64,000 bases of DNA from DASQUK01 sp963717085 (GTDB taxonomy: Bacteria; Actinomycetota; Acidimicrobiia; Acidimicrobiales; VFJN01), in NCBI GenBank assembly GCA_963717085.1, contig CAVQVM010000002.1, forward strand, positions 620,001 through 684,000. The letters run 5' to 3'. Shown here one piece after another: positions 26,323-34,518 of the stretch (positions within the stretch are counted from its first letter, which is position 1; each line of letters opens with the position of its first letter). Under the pieces are notes generated by a model. The model was not told the DNA's origin and ran no database searches. It saw only the letters and a list, made by a program, of their open reading frames with translations. Both the position numbers and the translations under genes were made by a program.

Positions 26323-27219
26323 TCACAGCTTCACCCGACGCGCGCCGGGGCGGTCGCTGGGCCAGTTGGGCTGGAGCATGTGCCATTGCTCGGGCCGCCG
26401 GCGGATCAGGCCCTCGAGCTCGCTCGCCATGGCCTGGGTGATGCGGGCCACGTCGTCGCGGAAGGAACCGCGGCGCTCGGCCGGTATAGGCGGGCGGATG
26501 ACCGCGTGGTGGCGCCCCCCACCCTGGTCGTAGACGCCGGTCGGGATCAGCGGGGCACCCGTCCGAAGCGCCAGCACGGCCGGGCCGGAAGGCAGGGTCG
26601 TCGTCTCCCCGAAGAAGGTGACCTCGGTGCCACCGCCAGCGATGTCGCGGTCGCACAGCAGAGCGATCGCGTGGGCCTGCTTGATGGCCTTGACGATCGA
26701 GCGACCGGCATCAGGACCGAGGGGCACGATCTCCATGCCGATGCGCTCGCGGAACTCGACGAACCAGTCGAACAGGGCCGGCGGCTCCACGCGCTCGACG
26801 ACGGCCGTCACCGGCACCTTCCGGACCCGGGTGAGCCAGTAGGCACACCACTCCCAGCTCCCGAGGTGCGGCAGCACCAGCATGGGCCCGACACCGCGCG
26901 CCAACGACTCCTCCACGTGCTCGAAGCCCTCGCGGGTGAGGCCCCTGTCGAGCTCCTCGGCGCCGATGGTCGGGAGCCGGAACGACTCGCCGTAGTAGCG
27001 GCCATACGAGCGGAACACCTCTCGCACGCGCCGCTGCAGCTCCGCGGCTCCCAGGCCGGGGTCGACGCGGCGCTGGTGACGCTCGACCATGGCGCGCTGG
27101 TCGCCCGGCCGCAATGCCGCCAGCCCGCCGACGCCAGGTGCCAGGACATCGATCACCGAGCTCGGCAGGACCTGGGCGATCGCGTAGGCGCCTCGATATG
27201 CGGGGGTGACGACATCCAT
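26323..27219 (-). CDS. patA: Phosphatidylinositol mannoside acyltransferase PatA-type
   Basis: The 298-residue protein from ATG 27219 (GTG 27222 is equally possible) belongs to the HtrB/LpxL acyltransferase superfamily. The catalytic HxxxxE motif is in LPHLGSWEW (about residue 120), and CDRDIAGGG and FGETTTLPSGPAVLAL match the acyl-CoA pocket region. Context between pgsA and pimA points to acylation of the mannose of PIM. The open frame continues far upstream, but that part is antisense-like to pgsA. No clear ribosome binding site is seen at either start. Confidence 0.88.
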   Translation of the reverse strand: MDVVTPAYRGAYAIAQVLPSSVIDVLAPGVGGLAALRPGDQRAMVERHQRRVDPGLGAAELQRRVREVFRSYGRYYGESFRLPTIGAEELDRGLTREGFEHVEESLARGVGPMLVLPHLGSWEWCAYWLTRVRKVPVTAVVERVEPPALFDWFVEFRERIGMEIVPLGPDAGRSIVKAIKQAHAIALLCDRDIAGGGTEVTFFGETTTLPSGPAVLALRTGAPLIPTGVYDQGGGRHHAVIRPPIPAERRGSFRDDVARITQAMASELEGLIRRRPEQWHMLQPNWPSDRPGARRVKL

Positions 27220-27281
27220 CACGGCGAATCGGGATCGGTAGCCGGTGTCAGGTGGAACCCGTTGGTCGACCGACGTCCTGC

Positions 27282-27965
27282 TCAGCGGCGACGGCGGTAG
27301 CCGATGGCCTGCCGGCGCCAGGTCCGCTGTGTCGAACGGGCCACCCGACGGGCCCGCCAGCGCACGGCCAGCGGCTGGACCTGCGGGGCCGATGCCTGGC
27401 GCCAGACCCGCTCGAACCGCTGGCCGGCGGTGATCAGCGTCAGCACCAGCATCACCCACAACACCGGCACCAGCAGCGACTCGAACAGCAAGCCGAACCC
27501 GAGCACGATGAGGCGCTCGGCCCGCTCCATGAGGCCACCGCGGGCGTCGAAGCCCAGGGATTCGGCCTTGGCCCGCTCGTAGGAGATCAGCAGCGACGCC
27601 GCCAGCACGGCGAGGGGCAGCACCGAGACCCTTCCGGGTTGGGTGGACGCCAGGTACCAGGCGACACCGCCGAGCAGCAGCGCGTCGCTGACGCGGTCGA
27701 TCACCGAGTCGAAGAACGCCCCCCTCGGCGACGCCGTGCCGGAGGCCTTGGCGACGGCACCGTCGAGCACATCGGGGATGGCGGTGAGGATGAGCAGCAC
27801 CAGCCCGGCCCTGAGCCACCCCTGTGCGATCGTGAGCGACGCTGCGGTCGCCATGGCGAGTCCCGTCAGCGTCAGGTGGTTGGCCGTGATACCCGTGCGC
27901 CGGATCTGGGCACCGATGGGTCGCAGGCCATTCTCGAAGCTGCTCCGCCACCGTCCGTCGAACAT
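27282..27965 (-). CDS. pgsA: CDP-alcohol phosphatidyltransferase, probable phosphatidylinositol (phosphate) synthase
   Basis: This integral membrane enzyme joins CDP-diacylglycerol to an alcohol, probably an inositol derivative. ATG 27965 is chosen because GGGAGA lies five bases upstream; GTG 27992 is the alternative. The 227-residue protein has the family motif spread over LDGAVAKASGTASPRGAFFD and the next Asp, with Lys where most members have Arg in DGxxAR. About five hydrophobic helices follow and the C-terminus is strongly basic. Neighbours patA and pimA identify the pathway. A structured repeat copy lies upstream at 28078. Confidence 0.9.
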   Translation of the reverse strand: MFDGRWRSSFENGLRPIGAQIRRTGITANHLTLTGLAMATAASLTIAQGWLRAGLVLLILTAIPDVLDGAVAKASGTASPRGAFFDSVIDRVSDALLLGGVAWYLASTQPGRVSVLPLAVLAASLLISYERAKAESLGFDARGGLMERAERLIVLGFGLLFESLLVPVLWVMLVLTLITAGQRFERVWRQASAPQVQPLAVRWRARRVARSTQRTWRRQAIGYRRRR

Positions 27966-28077
27966 CGTGTCTCCCGTGTCGGCACGCGCCACTGCGTGCC
28001 TCGGATCAGGCTAACGCCGCGTGCCCGCTCGGAGCGACCACCGGGGTACGTCCGGCGCGACCACCGCGGGCGTGCCG

Positions 28078-28243
28078 CTAGCGGGCGCCCGGAGAAATCC
28101 CGTGGATGGATCGCCGAGTCAGCGGCGTCGGTCGCAAGGACGCAGGAGGAAGGCGCAGCCGTAGCTGCGTCGACGACAAGGACGCCGCGAGCGGGGTCGC
28201 TGGCCGACGAGACGCCACGATGACGTCTTCGGGGGTCCGCTAG
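28078..28243 (+). ncRNA. Candidate structured RNA / folded repeat element, copy 1
   Basis: This is a 166-base element with CTAG at both ends. The end arms (28078-28095 and 28226-28243) pair over 18 bases with two G-U pairs and one G-G mismatch. Inside are three hairpins: CGCCG/CGGCG (28112-28127), GCAGC/GCTGC (28155-28168) and GCCGCGA/TCGC-GGC (28184-28204). Between them are blocks identical to copy 2: GTGGATGGATCGCCG, a 23-base block at 28138-28160 that includes GGACGCAGGAGGAAGGC, and CGAGACGCCACGATGAC. It ends 45 bases before the GTG of the EF-G-like gene. The 323 bases between pgsA and that gene hold no other feature I can name. Family membership is unknown. Confidence 0.6.
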
Positions 28244-28288
28244 CCTCGCCCTCACGGCGCCGATGTCTCGTGGACACAGGGGGTCCTG

Positions 28289-30355
28289 GTGAAGCGGTAT
28301 GCGACCGACCACATTCGCAACGTCGCACTCGTGGGTCATGGCGGCTCGGGCAAGACAAGCGTGGCCGAGGCGCTGCTGCACCGCTCCGGCGCCATCAACC
28401 GCCTCGGACGTGTCGAGGACGGCACGACGGTGTCGGACTACGACCCCGAGGAGCAGCGCCGCACCATCTCCCTGTCGCTGTCGCTGGCACCGTTCGAGTG
28501 GCGCGACCACAAGATCAACCTCATCGACACGCCTGGCTACGCCGACTTCATCGGCGACGTCGCGGCCGCGCTGCGGGTGGCCGACCTGGCGGTATTCGTG
28601 GTCAGCGCGGTCGACGGGGTCGAGGTCCAGACCGAGGTCGTGTGGAAGATGGCCGCCGACCTGGGCCTGCCCCGCATGGTGTTCATGAACAAGCTCGACC
28701 GGGAGCGATCCAGCTTCGATACCACGCTGGACCAGCTGCGGGATCGGCTGGGCGCCGGGATCGCCCCCCTCGAGCTGCCGATCGGCGAGGAGGCGAACTT
28801 CCGGGGGATCGCCGACCTGCTCACCGACACCGCCCACATCTACGAAGGGGGCCGCCCCCGCACGGAGGCGATCCCCGAGGACATGGAGGCCCGCGAGCAC
28901 GAGGTCCGCGACAACCTCGTCGAGGGCATCGTCGTCGCCAATGACGACATGCTCGAGCGCTACCTCGAGGGCGACGTGCCCGGCGTCGAGGAGCTCGAAC
29001 GTACCCTGCACGATGGCATCGCCTCGGCCACGGTGTTCCCGGTGGTGGTCGGCTCGGCCACCCGCGAGATCGGCATCGATCGCCTGGCCGACTTCCTGGT
29101 GGAGATCGGCCCGTCGCCGCTCGACCGGCCGACGTCCGTCACGGCCGGGGACAGCGACGTCGAGGTCGCGGCCGACGCATCGGGCGATTCCCTGGCGATC
29201 GTGTTCAAGACCATCGCCGACCCCTACGTGGGCCAGGTGAGCCTGTTCAAGGTCCTGTCCGGCACCCTCCGGCCCGACGACCACCTGACCAACAGCCGGA
29301 CCGGCGGCAACGAGCGGCTCCACGGCCTGCTGACGGTGCGGGGCAAGGAACAGGAGACGGCCAATGAGCTGGTGGCCGGCGACATTGGCGCGGTCGCCAA
29401 GCTGGCGGGGACCGCGACCGGCGACACACTTGCCCCCCGCGGCAAGCCGGTCCGGGTGCCCCAGATCGAGCAACCGGAGCCGAATCTGGCCGTGGCGGTC
29501 GTGCCGAAGACGCAGGCCGACGAGGACAAGCTGGCGCCGGCCCTCCACCGCCTGCAGGAGGAGGACCCCTCGCTGGTGGTCGAGCGCGTCGACGAGACGC
29601 ACCAGACGCTGCTCAAGGGCACCGGCGAGACGCACCTGCAGATCACCATGGAGAAGCTGACCCGCAAGTTCGGTGCCAACGTCGAGACCGAGCCGGTGCG
29701 GGTCCCCTACCGGGAGACGATCACCGGGGCGGCCAAGGGCGTCGAGGGACGCCACAAGAAGCAGACCGGGGGCCACGGGCAGTTCGGCGTGTGCGTCATC
29801 GACGTCGAGCCCCTGCCGCGGGGCACGGGATTCGAGTTCGAGAACCACATCGTGGGCGGCGCCATATCCCGGGGCTACATCCCGGCAGTGCAGAAGGGCA
29901 TCGAGGAGACCATGCGGTCGGGCGGGGCGTACGGCTACCCGGTCGTCGACGTGAAGGTCACCCTCACCGATGGCAAGGAGCACTCGGTCGACAGCTCCGA
30001 GATGGCGTTCAAGGTCGCCGGTCGGCTGGCGTTCCGCGCCGGCCTGGCCCAGGCGGACGCGGTGATCCTCGAGCCGACCAGCCGACTGGAGGTCACCGTG
30101 CCGGTCGACCTGCAGGGCGACGTCATGGGCGACCTCAATGCCCGGCGCGGGCGTGTGCAGGGCACCGAGGCCGGGGGCGACGGCACTCAGACAGTGATCG
30201 CGCTGGTGCCGACGTCCGAGATCCAGAGGTACGCCATCGAGCTGCGTTCCCTGACCGGCGGCCGCGGTCGATTCCGGGCCACGCACGATCACTACGACGT
30301 GCTGCCCGGCCACCTGGTGGACGCCGTCAGGCGCGAGGTGCGCGAGGAAGCCTGA
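28289..30355 (+). CDS. Elongation factor G-like GTPase (FusA2 type)
   Basis: The 688-residue protein starts at GTG 28289, five bases after AGGGGG. GTPase motifs are G1 GHGGSGKTS, G3 DTPGYADF and G4 MNKLDRE. Domain II, the EF-G domain III block and domain IV (KKQTGGHGQFGVC, GYIPAVQKGI) and domain V (LEPTSRLEVTVP, GDLNARRG) follow in order. It is divergent from canonical EF-G (for example the AVDGVEVQTE switch region) and resembles the second EF-G-like proteins of actinobacteria, whose role is unclear. It stands alone, without rpsL, rpsG or tuf, which argues against it being the main EF-G. Confidence 0.9.
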   Translation: MKRYATDHIRNVALVGHGGSGKTSVAEALLHRSGAINRLGRVEDGTTVSDYDPEEQRRTISLSLSLAPFEWRDHKINLIDTPGYADFIGDVAAALRVADLAVFVVSAVDGVEVQTEVVWKMAADLGLPRMVFMNKLDRERSSFDTTLDQLRDRLGAGIAPLELPIGEEANFRGIADLLTDTAHIYEGGRPRTEAIPEDMEAREHEVRDNLVEGIVVANDDMLERYLEGDVPGVEELERTLHDGIASATVFPVVVGSATREIGIDRLADFLVEIGPSPLDRPTSVTAGDSDVEVAADASGDSLAIVFKTIADPYVGQVSLFKVLSGTLRPDDHLTNSRTGGNERLHGLLTVRGKEQETANELVAGDIGAVAKLAGTATGDTLAPRGKPVRVPQIEQPEPNLAVAVVPKTQADEDKLAPALHRLQEEDPSLVVERVDETHQTLLKGTGETHLQITMEKLTRKFGANVETEPVRVPYRETITGAAKGVEGRHKKQTGGHGQFGVCVIDVEPLPRGTGFEFENHIVGGAISRGYIPAVQKGIEETMRSGGAYGYPVVDVKVTLTDGKEHSVDSSEMAFKVAGRLAFRAGLAQADAVILEPTSRLEVTVPVDLQGDVMGDLNARRGRVQGTEAGGDGTQTVIALVPTSEIQRYAIELRSLTGGRGRFRATHDHYDVLPGHLVDAVRREVREEA

Positions 30356-30401
30356 GGCCGCGCCGGCGACGACGGCGCGCGCCCGAGGGGGGTGAGCCTT
30401 C

Positions 30402-30929
30402 ATGGGCATGGAGCGATGCGACGAATGCGGCTTCGATCCCGCGGAGCTGCGCCCCCGCAATCTGCCGGTCGCCATCCGGTCCTACGGTCGGCGCTACCGG
30501 GCGCCGCTGACGCGGGGCCTGGCGGACGAGGACCTCGACGAGATCGTGCGCCGGGCGCCCTCGGCCGACGCGTGGTCGGCCATCGAGTACAGCGCGCACG
30601 TGCGGGACATCTTCCGTGTCTTCGACGACCGGGTCCGCTGCGCGTTGGCCGACACCGACCCCTCGGAGACGGTGGTCGACTGGGAGGGCAAGGTGGCGGC
30701 GGCCTCGCCGACGCTCGACCGCGAGGCGGTCGCCGCCGACCTCGATGATGCCGCCGACACGTTCGCCACGGTGTTGTCGGAGCTGGCCGACCACGAGTGG
30801 CGGCTACAGACGATCACCGGCGGGGGCCAGCCGGCGACCATCGCCGAGCTGGCCGTCATCGCCGTGCATGAGGGTAGTCACCACCTGCTCGATGTGGGGC
30901 GCGTCCTGCGCTCGGCACGGGGACGCTGA
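30402..30929 (+). CDS. DinB-like / mycothiol-dependent enzyme-fold protein
   Basis: This 175-residue protein has a DinB-type four-helix bundle. Putative metal ligands are His in YSAHVRDIF and the later HEGSHHLLDVGR pair, spaced as in the DinB and maleylpyruvate-isomerase superfamily. It begins with CDECGFD, a possible extra metal site. The start is ATG 30402, with ATG 30408 also possible behind GGGTGAG. It follows the EF-G-like gene by 46 bases on the same strand and may be co-transcribed. Many DinB-fold enzymes in actinobacteria use mycothiol; the substrate here is unknown. Confidence 0.8.
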   Translation: MGMERCDECGFDPAELRPRNLPVAIRSYGRRYRAPLTRGLADEDLDEIVRRAPSADAWSAIEYSAHVRDIFRVFDDRVRCALADTDPSETVVDWEGKVAAASPTLDREAVAADLDDAADTFATVLSELADHEWRLQTITGGGQPATIAELAVIAVHEGSHHLLDVGRVLRSARGR

Positions 30930-30945
30930 GCGCACCAATCCCGTA

Positions 30946-30988
30946 CCGGCGTTCCCAAGCACCGGCAATCGGCACGTCCGAACGCCGG
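30946..30988. terminator. Hairpin between convergent DinB-like and gpx genes
   Basis: CCGGCGTTC (30946-30954) and GAACGCCGG (30980-30988) form a perfect 9-bp stem with a 25-base loop. It sits in the 79-base gap where two convergent genes end, so it is a candidate bidirectional terminator. No T-run is present. Confidence 0.5.
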
Positions 30989-31008
30989 AACCGGCACAAG
31001 CCCTCGGG

Positions 31009-31575
31009 TCAGGCGGGGAGGACGTCCTCGATGGCCGCCACCACCTCGTCGGACGTGGGCTCCGCCAGGGGACTGAAGCGGGCGACGACCTTGCCGCCGG
31101 GCGCCACGACGAACTTCTCGAAGTTCCAGCGGATGTCACCCGTGTGGCCGTCGGCGGAATCGGGCACGTCCACGAGCTGCTGGTAGAGCGGGTGGCGGCC
31201 CTCGCCGTTCACCTCGATCTTCTCGGTCACCGGAAAGGTGACGCCGTAGTTGGTCGAGCAGAACGTGGCGATCTCCTCCGCCGATCCCGGCTCTTGGGCG
31301 CCGAACTGGTTGCACGGCACGCCCAGCACGGTGAAGCCGCGGTCGACGAACCGCTCGTGGATCTCCTCCAGACCGGTGTACTGCGGCGTCAGCCCGCACT
31401 GCGACGCCACGTTCACGAGCAGGATCGCCCGGTCCTCGTAGTCGTGGAGGTCGGCGGGGCGGCCGTCCAGGGCACCGATGCTCACGTCATAGATCGACCG
31501 TGCTTCCCGCTCTTGGCCTTCGGCCTGACCGCTCGAGCCTCTGTCGCTCTCTCGTCCTTCGGAACGCTCGCTCAT
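31009..31575 (-). CDS. Glutathione peroxidase family thiol peroxidase
   Basis: The 188-residue protein reduces peroxides. The peroxidatic Cys is in NVASQCGLTPQY (about residue 60), and the partner residues lie in GVPCNQFGAQEPG and RWNFEKFVV, so the Gln, Trp and Asn of the catalytic tetrad are present. The active residue is encoded as Cys, not selenocysteine. The extra Cys in GVPCNQ and a Cys in ATFCSTNYGV could serve as the resolving thiol, as in thioredoxin-dependent members. The first 25 residues are hydrophilic and Ser/Glu/Arg-rich, so a later start is possible. Confidence 0.92.
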   Translation of the reverse strand: MSERSEGRESDRGSSGQAEGQEREARSIYDVSIGALDGRPADLHDYEDRAILLVNVASQCGLTPQYTGLEEIHERFVDRGFTVLGVPCNQFGAQEPGSAEEIATFCSTNYGVTFPVTEKIEVNGEGRHPLYQQLVDVPDSADGHTGDIRWNFEKFVVAPGGKVVARFSPLAEPTSDEVVAAIEDVLPA

Positions 31576-31604
31576 GTCGGCAAGCTACCGGCCCAACGCC
31601 CCGG

Positions 31605-32597
31605 TTACGGGACGGCGCTCTTCGGGGCGGGCGACACGTCACTGCCGACGCGCAACGCGATGCCGACGCCGGCCAGGATGACCAGTCCCCCGAGCACCTG
31701 TGCCGGGCTCAGCGATTGCTCCAGCCAGGCCCAGGCCACGACGCTGGCCACCACCGGCTCGAGCATGCCGACGGCACCGACCGTCGTCGCCGACAGGTTC
31801 GCGAGCGCCGCCAGGTCGAGCAGGTAGGGCACCAACGTCCCGAGCACTATGACCGCGCCGAGTGCCACCCACACGGGCACGTCCGTGCCGTCGAGCCGCC
31901 CTCCGAGCGAGGTCGCCTCGGCCAGGACCGACCCCTCGACGCGCCACAGCGGCTCCAGCGGCACCCAAAACAGGCTGGCGAAGGCGAACGTCCAGAATGC
32001 CGTCGCCAGGGGGTCGATCGTTCCCGACGAGTGGCGGCCCACGAGCAGGAAGGTCGCCAGGCACGCGGCTGCGGCCACGCCGGCGGCCAGACCCGCCGCG
32101 TCGAGCCGGGTGTCCGTCCACACCTCGGCCACCAGGGCGAGTCCGGCCAGCGACAGCGCCAGCGCCACCCACACGCCCCCGCCGACCTGCTGACGCTGGA
32201 CCACCCGCGCGTACACCGCCACCAGCACCGGTCCGGTGAACTCGAGGAGGATGGCGATGCCCACCGGCAGGCGGTCGATCGCCTCGAAGTAGAACCACTG
32301 GATGAGCGCCGCACCGACCACGCCAAGCACCGCCAGGTGGGGCAGGCTCGCCCGCGGCACGCGCAGCCGGGGCAGCGAGCCCAGCGCGGCGAGCACGGCG
32401 AACAGTCCGACCGCGGCACCCGTGCAGCGCAGGGCCGCCAGCTGGCGGGGCGCGATCCCGGCGTCGAGCACCGCCTTGGAGACGCTGGCGTTGGCGCCGA
32501 ACAGCCCCGCCGCCACGATCACCTGCACGTAGCCCCGCGCCGCGTGCGAACGCGTTGCGAGCATTTGGGCGGGGGGATCCGTCGCCGGGATCGTCAT
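31605..32597 (-). CDS. EamA/DMT-family inner-membrane transporter
   Basis: The 330-residue product contains about ten hydrophobic helices arranged as two EamA repeats. The first repeat includes VIVAAGLFGANASVSKAVL and FEAIDRLPVGIAILLEFTGP; the second includes LATAFWTFAFASLFW and ANLSATTVGAVGMLEPVVAS. That last motif, Glu-Pro after a Gly-rich turn, is typical of amino-acid or metabolite exporters of this superfamily. The substrate cannot be told. The gene ends 29 bases upstream of the gpx start and is divergent from the DinB-like gene at 32639. Confidence 0.9.
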   Translation of the reverse strand: MTIPATDPPAQMLATRSHAARGYVQVIVAAGLFGANASVSKAVLDAGIAPRQLAALRCTGAAVGLFAVLAALGSLPRLRVPRASLPHLAVLGVVGAALIQWFYFEAIDRLPVGIAILLEFTGPVLVAVYARVVQRQQVGGGVWVALALSLAGLALVAEVWTDTRLDAAGLAAGVAAAACLATFLLVGRHSSGTIDPLATAFWTFAFASLFWVPLEPLWRVEGSVLAEATSLGGRLDGTDVPVWVALGAVIVLGTLVPYLLDLAALANLSATTVGAVGMLEPVVASVVAWAWLEQSLSPAQVLGGLVILAGVGIALRVGSDVSPAPKSAVP

Positions 32598-32638
32598 CCG
32601 GCCAGGCTGGCAAGGTTCGACGCGCTAGAACCAGCCAA

Positions 32639-33157
32639 ATGGACCTGTCCCAGCTCTCCCCGTCCGACGCCGGCGTCGCGCTGCGTAGTCTCGAGCGCCG
32701 CTACCGGGGGCTCTTCGCCGGCCTGAGCGATGACGAGTCACCCGACGACCTGGCGCACCGCCGGGCCGGCGGCTGGTCGGCCGTCGACCATGCCGTGGCC
32801 GCCTCCCGGTTCATCGCTGGGGCCAACCGTGCACTCGCCAGGGTCGTCACCGTCGACTCGCCGACGGTTCCGGCCGTCGACGTCGATCCCACGGCGTCGT
32901 CGAGCCCCGGCGCTCCCTCGGGCCCGGTCGATGGCTTCTTGGCGCAACTGGGGGGCGAGGCCAACGCCATGGCCGACCGCATCGAACACGTGGCGGCCGG
33001 AGACTGGACGCGCACCGCCGTGGTCGACGACGGGTCCGGCCGCACGGTCACGGCGCTCGATGTCGCACGGGCCGCGGTCGCCGCCGGCGTCACCCACCTG
33101 CGCGAGGCCGAGAAGGTGCTGGCCGCGGTCCGCGGCCGCCCCGTCGAGCCCGACTGA
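32639..33157 (+). CDS. DinB-like superfamily protein
   Basis: From ATG 32639 this 172-residue protein opens MDLSQLSPSDAGVALRSLER and has the helical DinB pattern: RRAGGWSAVDHAVAASRF (first His), DRIEHVAAGDW and ARAAVAAGVTHLREAEKVL (last His). The intervening linker is Ser/Pro-rich. The open frame reaches 32555, but that upstream part lies antisense to the EamA gene. It is the second DinB-fold protein within 2.3 kb; overall identity to the product at 30402 is low. The function is unknown. The 187 bases after it hold nothing recognisable. Confidence 0.7.
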   Translation: MDLSQLSPSDAGVALRSLERRYRGLFAGLSDDESPDDLAHRRAGGWSAVDHAVAASRFIAGANRALARVVTVDSPTVPAVDVDPTASSSPGAPSGPVDGFLAQLGGEANAMADRIEHVAAGDWTRTAVVDDGSGRTVTALDVARAAVAAGVTHLREAEKVLAAVRGRPVEPD

Positions 33158-33344
33158 GGTCCGTTGCCGGCGGTGGTGACGATGGCCACCGTCAGCGGCG
33201 ACCGGTCCTCGACGATTCCGGACAACGATGCATCCGCAGCGGCAGCGGCTGCGTACGCCGGGGCGTACTCACCGCTCTCTGTGGACTTGGGCCGACGCCG
33301 CGACCACAATCGGTGGCGGAACACGTTGAGCGGGAGGATCGGGC

Positions 33345-33656
33345 ATGAAGTTCGTACTGTCCTACACGGAGCGGGCTGGCGGCTCCGCTGAGGAGCGAGT
33401 CACAGGTGGTGAGGCAGCCCAGAAGTTGCTTGCGAACTGGGCACCGAGCGACACGGCGACCATCCACCAGTGGGTCCAGCGCTGCGACGGGACCGGCGGC
33501 TTCGCCGTGGTCGAGACCGACAGCTCGGCCGACCTGTTCGGTGACCTGGCCGCGTGGGGACCGTGGCTGGAGTTCGAGGTGGTGCCGGTTCTGGACATCG
33601 CCGAGGCAACACCAATCGCGCAGGACGCACTTCACAAGGCTCGGTCGGTGCTATAG
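33345..33656 (+). CDS. DUF3303-like small protein
   Basis: This 103-residue protein has a good ribosome binding site (GGGAGG, about eight bases before ATG 33345). MKFVLSYTERAGG, the middle LANWAPSDTATIHQWVQR with GGFAVVE, and the end WLEFEVVPVLDIAEA match the small ferredoxin-like-fold DUF3303 family. No enzymatic residues are known for this family. It is preceded by the DinB-like gene and followed by a 336-base gap. Confidence 0.8.
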   Translation: MKFVLSYTERAGGSAEERVTGGEAAQKLLANWAPSDTATIHQWVQRCDGTGGFAVVETDSSADLFGDLAAWGPWLEFEVVPVLDIAEATPIAQDALHKARSVL

Positions 33657-33747
33657 GGGACACGTAACCGGCCGCCCCCAAGGCGGCCCGCTCGACAGCG
33701 ACGAGTAGCTCCGGCGCACCCGGTACCCTCGCCCGCCGCGGCGCGCG

Positions 33748-33948
33748 TCAGCCCGTGAAGGTTGGCGGCGTCGCCACGGGTGCTGCCGGTGGTGCCTGTG
33801 GGGGCTCCGGAACTGTTGTCGAGGTTGTTGGCCGGGTCGGTGGCACCGACACGTCGAACGTCACAGTTTCGGTACAGCAGATCAGGCCGCGCCCCCGGCC
33901 CGCGTGAAGGCGAGGCCCTTCAGGTCCATCCGCGGCCGGTGGATGCAC
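33748..33948 (-). CDS. Possible small Pro/Thr-rich protein or C-terminal remnant
   Basis: A 66-codon minus-strand frame ends with a Pro-rich stretch (VSVPPTRPTTSTTVPEPP, then APPAAPVATPP). This is typical of the extracellular tails of actinobacterial exported proteins and unlike random antisense. ICCTETVTFDV precedes it. The only in-frame starts give a poor N-terminus without signal peptide, so this may be the end of a lost gene. It is the only item I can suggest within 33657-33992. Confidence 0.25.
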   Translation of the reverse strand: MHPPAADGPEGPRLHAGRGRGLICCTETVTFDVSVPPTRPTTSTTVPEPPQAPPAAPVATPPTFTG

Positions 33949-33992
33949 CGAAGTAGCGGCGGCGGCAGATGACCGCCGGGAAGGAGCCTGAA

Positions 33993-34109
33993 ATGTCGGG
34001 ACGAATCCGCCTCCTGTGGGCCGGGCTGCTGGCCACCGCGACCACCGCGGCCTTGGTCGGAGCGCCGGCCATGATCCATGCCGGCATCATTCTGAACGGG
34101 CTCGACTGA
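33993..34109 (+). CDS. Tandem hydrophobic micro-ORF, copy 1
   Basis: A 38-residue ORF starts at ATG 33993 behind a strong GGAAGGAG. It encodes SGRIRLLWAGLLATATTAAL followed by a short polar end (ILNGLD). The basic N-terminus plus one hydrophobic segment predicts a membrane peptide or an uncleaved signal anchor. It is the first of three adjacent paralogous units spaced 121-127 bases apart, and its stop is followed by the next unit's ribosome binding site (GAGGAG), so translation could be coupled. The function is unknown; small hydrophobic toxins and leader-type membrane peptides look like this. Confidence 0.55.
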   Translation: MSGRIRLLWAGLLATATTAALVGAPAMIHAGIILNGLD

Positions 34110-34119
34110 GGAGCCGACG

Positions 34120-34350
34120 ATGAGACGACTTCGCCTCCTATGGGCCGCCCTGTTCGCTGCCGTAGCCGCTGCAGCTGCGATCGCGACACCTGCGGTCCTT
34201 ACCCGCATCACGTTTCGGCGCTCGAGTGAGGGAGCTGACGATGACTGGACGACTTTGCCTCCTGTGGGCCGGGCTGTTCGCTGCCGTCGCGACGGCGTCC
34301 GCCATCGCGACGCCGGCTGTCCTTGCCGGCATCTCGTCGCTGGCTCGTAG
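34120..34350 (+). CDS. Tandem hydrophobic micro-ORF, copy 2 (frameshifted end)
   Basis: Copy 2 opens RRLRLLWAALFAAVAAAAAI, clearly paralogous to the copies before and after. A one-base deletion relative to copy 1 near 34210 moves the frame off the expected stop (copy 1 ends LNGLD-stop). The reading then runs on through copy 3 in another frame to 34350, giving a basic, Cys-rich tail that is probably not a selected sequence. Restoring one base would give a product of about 37 residues. It may therefore be decayed, or the long product may be made. Confidence 0.45.
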   Translation: MRRLRLLWAALFAAVAAAAAIATPAVLTRITFRRSSEGADDDWTTLPPVGRAVRCRRDGVRHRDAGCPCRHLVAGS

Positions 34351-34402
34351 TCAACGAGTACCTCCGGTCTCAGCATCGAAGCAGGTGGCCGTCACCTCGT
34401 AG
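34241..34402 (+). CDS. Tandem hydrophobic micro-ORF, copy 3
   Basis: Copy 3 starts at ATG 34241 after GAGGGAG, within the out-of-frame extension of copy 2. It encodes 53 residues: TGRLCLLWAGLFAAVATASA, then a hydrophobic AIATPAVLAGI stretch and a polar tail with Lys and Arg. The shared core LLWAGLFA links it to copies 1 and 2. It is too short for automated gene callers but has a good ribosome binding site and coding-like codon use. The following 116 bases to the next gene end show nothing else. Confidence 0.5.
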   Translation: MTGRLCLLWAGLFAAVATASAIATPAVLAGISSLARSQRVPPVSASKQVAVTS

Positions 34403-34518
34403 GTGCCGACCGAAGCGGCTGCCGTGGGGAAGAGCCCGATCGCACCGAACCCCAATCCCCAGCTGCCGTCGTCTTGGACAATGACGAAGCCCGAACCTAT
34501 CGACCTGCGGAGAACGCC

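Noticed and set aside
28289..30355. Call as the main elongation factor G
   Set aside because: The sequence is divergent and the usual rpsL-rpsG-fusA-tuf context is absent, so a second EF-G-like protein is more likely.
27872..30475. Open minus-strand frame of 867 codons
   Set aside because: It is antisense to the EF-G-like GTPase with typical high-GC mirror composition.
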